Shown: positions 1 to 5,863 of the stretch, one piece after another
Layout of the letters: each line of letters begins with the position of its first letter
Numbering within the stretch: the stretch's first letter is position 1
Assembly (NCBI GenBank): GCA_015163825.1
Contig: JAAOIL010000021.1
Coordinates: forward strand, 1-6,561
Direction of reading: 5' to 3'
Origin: Alphaproteobacteria bacterium
GTDB lineage: Bacteria > Pseudomonadota > Alphaproteobacteria > RS24
DNA length: 6,561 bases
Position numbers and translations under genes: made by a program
The notes under the pieces: generated by a model
Seen by the model: only the letters and a program-made list of their open reading frames with translations
Databases searched by the model: none
Told to the model about the DNA's origin: nothing

Positions 1-523
1 AGATTTTGATGACCGCCAACACCGCACCCGCCGCATTGCTTATCTGCCGCAGTTCCAGCCTGTCGCGTGGGCGTTGGCGTGTCGGGATATTGTGCGGCTG
101 GGGCGTGTGCCGTATGGGGAAGATGAAGCGGCAGTGCTGGCAGCGATGCAGTTTTGTGATGTGGCGCATTTTGCCGATATGGCGATAGACACCATATCGG
201 GCGGGGAACAGGCGCGGGTATTATTGGCACGGGTGCTAGCGGGGGCGGCAGATATTTATTTACTTGATGAGCCAGTGCGCTCTCTTGATTTGCGCCGCCA
301 AGTGCAGGTGATGGCTTTATTAAAAGCGCAAGCCCGTATGGGTAAGGCGGTGGTTATTGTCTTGCATGATCTATCGCTGGCGGCACGATTTTGTGATGAG
401 GTTGTATTGTTGAATGAGCAAAGCATTATCCAGCAGGGTGCGCCACAATCTGTCTTTACGGCACAGCAATTACACTCTATCTTTGGCGTAGAAATGGATA
501 TGGTATGGAACAAAAGCGCATAG
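1..523 (+). CDS. Fec/BtuD-type ABC transporter ATP-binding protein, 3' part
   Basis: This is the C-terminal 173 residues of a cytoplasmic ABC ATPase; the reading frame enters at base 2 and the N-terminus with Walker A lies outside the window. Visible in order are a Q-loop (AYLPQ), a helical-domain segment (RDIVRLGRVPY) typical of the FecE/FepC/BtuD/HmuV group, the signature ISGGEQARVLLAR (codons from 194), Walker B YLLDEP with its catalytic glutamate (269-271), a D-loop SLDL and the H-loop histidine in VLHDLSLAARFCDEV (365-367). The tail GAPQSVFTAQQLHSIFG is also characteristic of this group. All catalytic elements that can be seen are intact. Such proteins drive import of ferric siderophores, heme or cobalamin with a FecCD permease and a binding protein, presumably encoded upstream. 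The exact substrate cannot be told from sequence. The TonB-dependent receptor at 1865-3985 is a candidate partner. The gene ends inside the next one (19-bp overlap), implying translational coupling. Confidence 0.9.
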   Translation, partial: DFDDRQHRTRRIAYLPQFQPVAWALACRDIVRLGRVPYGEDEAAVLAAMQFCDVAHFADMAIDTISGGEQARVLLARVLAGAADIYLLDEPVRSLDLRRQVQVMALLKAQARMGKAVVIVLHDLSLAARFCDEVVLLNEQSIIQQGAPQSVFTAQQLHSIFGVEMDMVWNKSA

Positions 524-1206
524 AGGTCAAAAACCTCACCAAGACATTTGGCAAGCAAGCGGTATTGCGTGATATAAGTTTCACGCAAAATACGGGGCGA
601 TCTTTGGCAGTGTTGGGGGCGGCAGCATCTGGCAAATCGGTCTTGCTTAAAACATTGGCGGGGCTTTATACCCCCGATAAAGGCGATGTCTTGATTGAGG
701 GGCAAGCCTTATCTATAGAGGCGCGTCGCCCCCGCATTGGTATGTTGTTTCAAAAGAATGCTCTGTTTGATAGCCTGACAATCTGGGAGAATATAGCCTT
801 TCGTTTATTGTCGCAAAATATGACACGCCCCGAAGCGCAAGAAAAAGTGAATGCTTTATTGCCGCGTGTGGGATTGCCGATGACAACAGCACTTTTATAT
901 CCGTCCGATTTATCGGGGGGTATGCAAAAGCGGGTGGGCTTTGCGCGAGCGATTATTTCTGCACCCGATATTTTATTGTTGGATAGCCCGACCGATGGGC
1001 TAGACCCGATATTGGCGGCACGGATAGATAATATGATAGCCGAAGAAACACAACGCCATGGCGCAAATGTGATCGCCGCCACCAGCACTTTGAGCCCCGC
1101 CTATGATGAGATTGCGGTGCTTGCCGATGGTATGCTATATTGGCACGGCACAAGGCAAGAGGCGTTAGCGTCTAGCGATAAACACCTCAAGCAATTGCTA
1201 AATTAG
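505..1206 (+). CDS. MlaF-like ABC transporter ATP-binding protein with degenerate catalytic residues
   Basis: The product has 233 residues. Walker A is GAAASGKS (38-45), the Q-loop is MLFQKNALFDSLTIWENIAF (80-99), the signature is LSGGMQKRVGFARAI (136-150), and Walker B plus D-loop is LLLDSPTDGLDPI (157-169). The Q-loop segment and the GGMQKRV signature resemble MlaF/Ttg2A/Mkl, the ATPase of Mla-type phospholipid transporters with MlaE and the MCE protein MlaD. Two features are abnormal. The glutamate expected after the Walker B aspartate is Ser161 (AGC, 985-987). The H-loop region (VIAATSTLSPAYDEIAVL, 189-206) has no histidine. ATP binding looks preserved but hydrolysis is probably weak or absent, or the enzyme needs a partner subunit. 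It is shorter than MlaF (about 270 residues in E. coli), so the C-terminal tail is missing or reduced. No MlaE or MlaD gene follows. The start ATG lies inside the preceding gene and has no clear Shine-Dalgarno sequence, which fits coupled translation. The family call is good; the function is uncertain. Confidence 0.85.
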   Translation: MEQKRIEVKNLTKTFGKQAVLRDISFTQNTGRSLAVLGAAASGKSVLLKTLAGLYTPDKGDVLIEGQALSIEARRPRIGMLFQKNALFDSLTIWENIAFRLLSQNMTRPEAQEKVNALLPRVGLPMTTALLYPSDLSGGMQKRVGFARAIISAPDILLLDSPTDGLDPILAARIDNMIAEETQRHGANVIAATSTLSPAYDEIAVLADGMLYWHGTRQEALASSDKHLKQLLN

Positions 1207-1210
1207 GAGA
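1205..1210 (+). promoter_or_regulatory. Shine-Dalgarno sequence of msrA
   Basis: AGGAGA lies 5 bases before the ATG at 1216 and overlaps the stop codon of the preceding ATPase gene (TAG, 1204-1206). It is the only strong ribosome binding site I find in the window. It fixes the msrA start and suggests that msrA is translated from the same mRNA as the upstream ATPases. Confidence 0.8.
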
Positions 1211-1215
1211 ATAAT

Positions 1216-1854
1216 ATGTTTGGATTAGACAAAAAATCAGAAATGCCCTTGCGTGAAAATGCTTTGGTCGGGCGTAGCGAAGCCGTCGCCGTGCCACGCG
1301 AACATTATGTTTTAGGCACACCAATGGTCGCGCCTTTTGAAGAGAACGCCTCTTTTGCTATGTTTGGTCTGGGGTGTTTTTGGGGGGCAGAGCGTAAATT
1401 CTGGCAAGCGGCGGGAATTATTTCTACCCATGTTGGCTATGCGGCAGGCTTCACCCCTAACCCCACTTATGAAGAAGTCTGCAGTGGCGACACAGGGCAT
1501 AATGAAGTGGTTCGTGTTGTCTATGACCCGACAAAAATATCTTACGAGGAATTACTCACCATATTTTGGGAGAGCCATAATCCCACGCAAGGTATGCGAC
1601 AAGGCAATGATGCGGGCACACAATATCGCTCTGGTATTTATGTTTATGATGACAGCCAAAAACAAACGGCGACAAAAACACGCGATGCTTTTGCGCTACG
1701 TCTAAAAGAAGCGGGCTATGATGCCATCACCACCGAGATTATTTCCGCCCCTGAATTTTATTATGCCGAAGATTATCACCAGCAATATCTAGCGAAAAAC
1801 CCGAATGGCTATTGTGGGCTAGGGGGAACAGGTGTGTCTTGTCCTATTGGATAA
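1216..1854 (+). CDS. msrA: Peptide-methionine (S)-S-oxide reductase MsrA
   Basis: The enzyme reduces methionine-S-sulfoxide in proteins or as free amino acid back to methionine, with thioredoxin as electron donor, and so repairs oxidative damage. The product has 212 residues, the same length as E. coli MsrA and with the same kind of N-terminal extension before the core. The catalytic motif is GCFWGAE with Cys54 (codon 1375-1377). Other family blocks are YEEVCSGDTGHNEVVRVVYD, QGMRQGNDAGTQYRS and FYYAEDYHQQYL. The C-terminal NGYCGLGGTGVSCP carries Cys200 and Cys209, which correspond to the two resolving cysteines of the three-cysteine MsrA type. A strong Shine-Dalgarno sequence (AGGAGA, 1205-1210) and the full-length match support this start over internal ATGs. 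No signal peptide is evident, so the enzyme is probably cytoplasmic. It lies 9 bp after the MlaF-like gene, so co-transcription is likely. It converges on the receptor gene with a 10-bp gap. Confidence 0.97.
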   Translation: MFGLDKKSEMPLRENALVGRSEAVAVPREHYVLGTPMVAPFEENASFAMFGLGCFWGAERKFWQAAGIISTHVGYAAGFTPNPTYEEVCSGDTGHNEVVRVVYDPTKISYEELLTIFWESHNPTQGMRQGNDAGTQYRSGIYVYDDSQKQTATKTRDAFALRLKEAGYDAITTEIISAPEFYYAEDYHQQYLAKNPNGYCGLGGTGVSCPIG

Positions 1855-1864
1855 AGATTAAAGC

Positions 1865-3985
1865 CTAAAATTTCTGCGTTAGGGAAAGTGTGAAACGGCG
1901 ACCCTCGCCGGGAAAATAGCGATTATTACCAAACCATTTATCGGCGCGTGTGGCATAAGCAACATCGGCGATATTTTCCACCTGTGCTTTTAAGGTCGTA
2001 TTGGCAAGCGGCGTATATTGTATTTGCCAATCAAGCAATTGATGCCCCTTGTAAGCGGCAGTATTCGCCGCATCAATATAATAGGAGCCAACATAATTCC
2101 ATTGCAAAGATGTGTTAAGATTATCTAGCGGTTGCCAGCCAATCTTTGCCCCTGCCAACCAACGCGGCGCGCTGTCTATGCGATTGCCGTCCGCTATATT
2201 TTCCCCTACTTGCCTATTCACATTTCTATCAAAGGCATAGCGGTGTTCAGCGAAACTGACATTGGCAGCAATATCCCACACCCCCCATGGATTGGTGTGC
2301 TGCCAATCTATCTCTGCCTCTATGCCATAATGTTCGGTCTTGCCATTGGTGACATATAAATCATCGGCATCGCGAAAATGATGATTGCGCTTGCTCATCG
2401 CGAATAGATTAACCTCAAACGATAAATCTTGCCCAAAATCACGATAAGAACCACGATAGCCAATCTCTAAACTATCGAGGGTTTCAGATTTCAACGCCGA
2501 TGGTGATGGTACAAGCGGTCCCGCCTTATCGCCATCACGCAAGCGATAAAGATCTGTCACTTGTGGGGCGCGTGCCGCCCGTGCCAGATTGATAAATAAG
2601 CGTTGGTTGTCTCGCACCGCAAAAGATACCGCCAGTTTCGGCGATATATCGGTGAAATTATCACTGCGTGAAGCAGGACGATAGAGCCGCCCCTGCAAAC
2701 CACTATCGGTGTTGTTGGTATAATCATAGCGGGTGTGCTCTATGCGTAACCCCGCCGTGATGTCTATCTTGTCAGATATTGCCCACACACTATGCACATA
2801 AGGGGCGATAACAGCCGCCCGTACATCATAATCATAATGTGTGCCGAGCAAATAATTATTGAACCTATCAGCAGGGGTGCTTTGTATCTCACTTAAACTG
2901 CCCCAACTATGTTCTATATCCAGACCGACAATATAATCGGCAAGTGTTGCGGATGCGGCATAACTGCTCTGTATGCCAATAGAACTATGCGCATTCTTTT
3001 CTATCGGCTGTGTCGGTAAAAAGTGCATCAAAAACTGCATATTATTATCACGCATATAAGGCGTGAGTGTGAGCGTTGCCCCACTATCCAATGTGTGGGC
3101 AATGCGTAAATAACTGCGCACCGCACGGGCATCACGATAGGCTTCAGGGTTGGGATTAGATTTCGCACACGATTCTATTTCATAAGCAGGCGCAAGGTTT
3201 GGGGCTTGGCAGCCAAGTGGTAAATTGGTAGCATCGCTAGTATCTTCAAGATCGCCATAAGCGATGGCATAACCAGCAGTCTCTTGATTCAAATTCATAC
3301 CCGCCACCGCAAAATGATATGTGGTAGCGCCTTGCGTCCATGCCCCCTCCATCTTTATTTTTTGTTGTTCAAACCCAGAATCGGCACGATAGCCTTCCGC
3401 ATCGCCAGAAAAAACAATGCCAATGCGTCTAGCGGCATTCTTCCCCCTTAAACTATGCTTGGCGATGACCTGATACCGCCCATAAGACCCACCCGCCACA
3501 GATATTTCATTACCGCTCTCATTGATATTGCCGCCAATAAAATTAACAAGCCCATGCACCGCATTTGATCCGTAAAGAGCACTGCCCGGTCCGCGTATTA
3601 TTTCCACCTTATTACTCAGCTCTGGTATGGCATCCATTAGCGCATTCACATTGGCAAAAGCAGGGGCGCGCATCGCTATGCCATCTTCCAAATAAAGGAA
3701 AGACCCCGCCCCCGCACCGCCAACAAATACAGGCGAGCGAATAGCGGTCAAATGTTCCTGCCCCCCACCGCGCTGAACTTGCACACCAGCAGCCGCATTT
3801 AATATATCGGTCGGGAACAGACTTAAATGGTCTTGCGGATTAAGGCTGGCGATATTGCTGGGGTGGGATAGTTTCACTTGCGCCGTGCGTGTGGCAGTAA
3901 CAACCAGTTCATCTTCTGCCACCGCCACTATAGGCGCAGCGACTAACATTGCGAACAAGGCAATCAAGGGGGTCGGTTTATTCAT
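1865..3985 (-). CDS. TonB-dependent outer-membrane receptor
   Basis: The protein is a gated outer-membrane beta-barrel that imports a ligand, usually a ferric siderophore, heme, cobalamin or similar chelate, using TonB-ExbBD energy. From the ATG at 3985 it has 706 residues. It has a signal peptide (residues 1-23, NKPTPLIALF core, cleavage after AVA), a TonB-box-like ELVVTATR (26-33) and a plug domain (about 45-150) with GQEHLTAIRSPVFVGGAGAG, FLYLEDGIAMRA and VEIIRGPGSALYGSNAVHG. The barrel follows and ends in a terminal phenylalanine (LSLTQKF) as expected for BAM recognition. Two cysteines (259 and 273) lie in a probable surface loop. An in-frame GTG at 4012 would add nine residues and overlap kdsD by 11 bp. 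I prefer the ATG because it gives a standard signal peptide; neither start has a good Shine-Dalgarno sequence. The stop is TAG. The gene is the last of a probable galU-kdsD-receptor operon. The substrate is unknown; the Fec-type ATPase at the left edge makes iron chelate, heme or B12 plausible. Confidence 0.93.
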   Translation of the reverse strand: MNKPTPLIALFAMLVAAPIVAVAEDELVVTATRTAQVKLSHPSNIASLNPQDHLSLFPTDILNAAAGVQVQRGGGQEHLTAIRSPVFVGGAGAGSFLYLEDGIAMRAPAFANVNALMDAIPELSNKVEIIRGPGSALYGSNAVHGLVNFIGGNINESGNEISVAGGSYGRYQVIAKHSLRGKNAARRIGIVFSGDAEGYRADSGFEQQKIKMEGAWTQGATTYHFAVAGMNLNQETAGYAIAYGDLEDTSDATNLPLGCQAPNLAPAYEIESCAKSNPNPEAYRDARAVRSYLRIAHTLDSGATLTLTPYMRDNNMQFLMHFLPTQPIEKNAHSSIGIQSSYAASATLADYIVGLDIEHSWGSLSEIQSTPADRFNNYLLGTHYDYDVRAAVIAPYVHSVWAISDKIDITAGLRIEHTRYDYTNNTDSGLQGRLYRPASRSDNFTDISPKLAVSFAVRDNQRLFINLARAARAPQVTDLYRLRDGDKAGPLVPSPSALKSETLDSLEIGYRGSYRDFGQDLSFEVNLFAMSKRNHHFRDADDLYVTNGKTEHYGIEAEIDWQHTNPWGVWDIAANVSFAEHRYAFDRNVNRQVGENIADGNRIDSAPRWLAGAKIGWQPLDNLNTSLQWNYVGSYYIDAANTAAYKGHQLLDWQIQYTPLANTTLKAQVENIADVAYATRADKWFGNNRYFPGEGRRFTLSLTQKF

Positions 3986-4000
3986 CGCGCTATGCTTCAC

Positions 4001-4030
4001 TTTATGCGACACCAGAATCTAGTAAGTCAA
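4001..4030 (-). promoter_or_regulatory. Possible internal promoter for the receptor gene
   Basis: On the minus strand TTGACT (4030-4025, five of six bases of the -35 consensus) is followed after 18 bp by CATAAA (4006-4001, four of six bases of the -10 consensus). Transcription would begin near 3994, about 9 bases before the receptor's ATG at 3985. It lies within the last codons of kdsD, so the match may be coincidental. If real, it would let the receptor be expressed apart from galU and kdsD, and it would exclude the GTG start at 4012. I found no convincing Fur box. Confidence 0.22.
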
Positions 4031-4967
4031 GGAAGCGCACCAACCCGACAGGTTTGCCGTCTTCGCAAACAAACAAGCATTGAATTTTATGCGTGTGCAT
4101 CATCGCTAAGGCTTCCCCCGCCAGATTATCGGGCGCAATTGTTTTAGGGGCAGGGGTCATAATATCTTGGGCGGTTTTCTCTAATAAATCGGCTGTCATA
4201 TTGCGGCGCAAATCACCATCGGTGATGATACCTGTCAGCAATCCGTGACTATCGGTAATGCCGACACAGCCTAACCCTTTTTGCGTTATTGTTAGCAAAG
4301 CCTCAGACATAAGGGTGGCGGCAGGCACAAGCGGTAGTTTGTCCTCTTTATGCATAAGGGCGCGCACTTGATTTAATGTTGCCCCCAATTTTCCACCCGG
4401 ATGAAAGTTTCTGAAATCATCTGTGCCAAAGCCTCGTGCCGTTAATAGTGCCACCGCTAGGGCATCACCCAAAGCGATTTGCATTGTCGTGGATGTGGTT
4501 GGCGCCCCATTCGGGCAGGCTTCTTTTACTTTGGGCAAAGTCAAACAGATTTGCGCATTGCTTCCCAATAGGCTGCACTTATCAGAGGTGATGGCGATAA
4601 GGGGAATGGTGAAGCGCAAGGCATAGTTAATCAGGCTGGCGAGTTCTGCCGTCTCCCCCGACCAAGAAAGCGCGATAATAATATCATCTTTGGTTATCAT
4701 ACCAAGATCGCCATGACTGGCTTCCGCCGCATGAACAAATTGGGCGGGTGTGCCTGTGGAAGCAAGAGTCGCCGCTATTTTATTGCCGACATGTCCGCTT
4801 TTACCCATGCCAGAAATAATCACGCGTCCCGCTTTTGCTTTGCCTAGGGCTAATATCATCTGCACGGCTTGCGTGAAGTTCTCGTCTAGCGATTCTGACA
4901 ACGCTTTTAATCCTTGCGCTTCTAACGCAATTGTTTGGCGAGCAGAATCAATGGGGTTTGTCGTCAT
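4002..4967 (-). CDS. kdsD: Arabinose-5-phosphate isomerase KdsD (KpsF/GutQ family)
   Basis: The enzyme interconverts D-ribulose 5-phosphate and D-arabinose 5-phosphate, the first committed step toward Kdo for LPS inner core or capsule; it is cytoplasmic. The product has 321 residues, usual for the family. An N-terminal SIS domain (about 40-180) carries SGMGKSGHVGNKIAATLAST (52-71), HAAEASHGDLGM (79-90) and LSWSGETAEL (100-109). Lys56, Glu108, Glu149 and His189 (in FHPGGKLG) fall where the catalytic residues of E. coli KdsD (Lys59, Glu111, Glu152, His193) are expected. Two CBS domains follow (about 205-262 and 266-321; IITDGDLRRN in the first, DIMTPAPKTI opening the second). The gene starts 14 bp after galU stops and ends 16 bp before the receptor's ATG, so it is probably co-transcribed with both. 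No kdsA, kdsB, kdsC or lpt gene is next to it here. No Shine-Dalgarno sequence is visible; the start is chosen by position and family length. Confidence 0.95.
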   Translation of the reverse strand: MTTNPIDSARQTIALEAQGLKALSESLDENFTQAVQMILALGKAKAGRVIISGMGKSGHVGNKIAATLASTGTPAQFVHAAEASHGDLGMITKDDIIIALSWSGETAELASLINYALRFTIPLIAITSDKCSLLGSNAQICLTLPKVKEACPNGAPTTSTTMQIALGDALAVALLTARGFGTDDFRNFHPGGKLGATLNQVRALMHKEDKLPLVPAATLMSEALLTITQKGLGCVGITDSHGLLTGIITDGDLRRNMTADLLEKTAQDIMTPAPKTIAPDNLAGEALAMMHTHKIQCLFVCEDGKPVGLVRFLDLLDSGVA

Positions 4968-4981
4968 ATCGCTATTATGCG

Positions 4982-5821
4982 CTATTTATGAAGTTTTTGC
5001 AAAGCCACATCTTTATAGGCGATATTGGCATCTAACCACCCCGTCGGTGTGCCGCAATCATAACGTTTGCCCTCAAACTGCCAGCCAGAAAGGGCAGTGG
5101 TCGGGGTCATCGCCGCTATGGCATCGGTCAGTTGAATCTCACCACCAGCACCTTGTGGGGCATGGGCTAGCACATCCATAATATCCGCCTCCAATATATA
5201 GCGCCCGACAATCGCTAAATCAGAAGGCGCCTCTTGCGGTGTGGGCTTCTCTATCATTGACTCTATATCTATATAGGGGGAATCTATATCGGCTTGCGGT
5301 TTTATAATGCCATAGCGATGCACATCGGCTTGTGCGACACGTTCTATGGCAAGCATATTGCCACCACGATATGCATTCGCCATCTGTTGCAAACAGGGGG
5401 TCGTGGTCGCCTTGATAATATCATCAGGTAAAATAACCGCAAACGGCGCCGCCCCTATCACATCACGTGCCTGATAAATCGCATGACCTAGCCCCAATGC
5501 TTCCTGCTGGATAATCTCCGTGAAAGGGGCATCTTGTGCCATCGTTTGCATTTGCTTTAATGTATCAGTCTTGCCCTGCTTTTTTAGTTGGGCTTCCACT
5601 GCCTTATTCGGGCTGAAATAAGATGCGATTGATGGCTTATGGGGTGCCGTAATAAAAATAAACTCTTCACAGCCTGCCGCCATTGCTTCTGCGACCACCC
5701 ATTCTATCAGGGGGTGATTACCGAGCGGCAACATCTCTTTTGGTATGGATTTTGTAATCGGCAAAAATCGTGTGCCGAGCCCCGCCACAGGAAAAACTAC
5801 TTTTTTGATTTTGTGTGTCAT
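4982..5821 (-). CDS. galU: UTP--glucose-1-phosphate uridylyltransferase GalU
   Basis: The enzyme makes UDP-glucose and pyrophosphate from UTP and glucose 1-phosphate, supplying glucosyl donors for LPS, capsule, osmoregulated glucans and galactose metabolism. The product has 279 residues, slightly shorter than the usual 290-300. The nucleotidyltransferase motif VFPVAGLGTRFLPITKSIPK spans residues 9-28 and is followed by EMLPL. Further family blocks are EALGLGHAIYQAR, FAVILPDDII, IEKPTPQEAPSDLAIVGRYI, GEIQLTDAI and YDCGTPTGWLDANI. I place the start at the ATG at 5821 (MTHKIKK), just before the family's N-terminal strand. The frame is open back to 6019, but the extra 66 residues look unlike GalU and would run antisense through the signal peptide and start of the divergent transglycosylase gene. 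It is the first gene of a probable galU-kdsD-receptor operon, transcribed from the 42-bp divergent region or from just inside the transglycosylase gene. Confidence 0.95.
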   Translation of the reverse strand: MTHKIKKVVFPVAGLGTRFLPITKSIPKEMLPLGNHPLIEWVVAEAMAAGCEEFIFITAPHKPSIASYFSPNKAVEAQLKKQGKTDTLKQMQTMAQDAPFTEIIQQEALGLGHAIYQARDVIGAAPFAVILPDDIIKATTTPCLQQMANAYRGGNMLAIERVAQADVHRYGIIKPQADIDSPYIDIESMIEKPTPQEAPSDLAIVGRYILEADIMDVLAHAPQGAGGEIQLTDAIAAMTPTTALSGWQFEGKRYDCGTPTGWLDANIAYKDVALQKLHK

Positions 5822-5831
5822 TTGTCTATCA

Positions 5832-5851
5832 ATAAGCGATGAATCACTTAT
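5832..5851. promoter_or_regulatory. Imperfect 20-bp dyad, candidate operator
   Basis: ATAAGcGAT and ATCaCTTAT form an inverted repeat separated by two bases. Eight of the ten possible base pairs match; the mismatches are 5837/5846 and the central 5841/5842. It lies in the 42-bp gap between the divergent galU and transglycosylase starts and overlaps the first half of the TATAAT at 5849-5854. The size and twofold symmetry suit a dimeric helix-turn-helix repressor, which could act on one or both genes. No regulator gene is in the window, and chance remains possible in such AT-rich DNA. Confidence 0.3.
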
Positions 5852-5854
5852 AAT
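5849..5854 (+). promoter_or_regulatory. Candidate -10 element of the transglycosylase gene
   Basis: TATAAT is a perfect match to the sigma-70 -10 consensus. The best -35 at 17-bp spacing is weak (CTATCA at 5826-5831, three of six). Transcription would start near 5861, leaving only a few bases before the ATG at 5864 or 5870, so the mRNA would be leaderless or nearly so. Confidence 0.4.
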
Positions 5855-5863
5855 AAAGCAAGA

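Noticed and set aside
256..705. Minus-strand open frame of 149 codons
   Set aside because: It is antisense to two clear ABC ATPase genes, has a low-complexity, cysteine- and arginine-rich translation, and shows no recognisable family.
1337..1705. Plus-strand open frame of 122 codons inside msrA
   Set aside because: It is a shifted frame of msrA, whose own frame carries the catalytic motifs and a Shine-Dalgarno sequence.
1896..1910. Perfect 6-bp hairpin CGGCGA/TCGCCG with a 3-base loop, considered as a terminator for msrA or the receptor
   Set aside because: The stem is short, no T-run follows on the plus strand and only TTT on the minus strand, and the bases encode the PGEGRRF segment of the receptor, which explains them.
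4750..5181. Plus-strand open frame of 143 codons
   Set aside because: It lies opposite the end of galU and the start of kdsD, both well supported; its translation has no recognisable motif.
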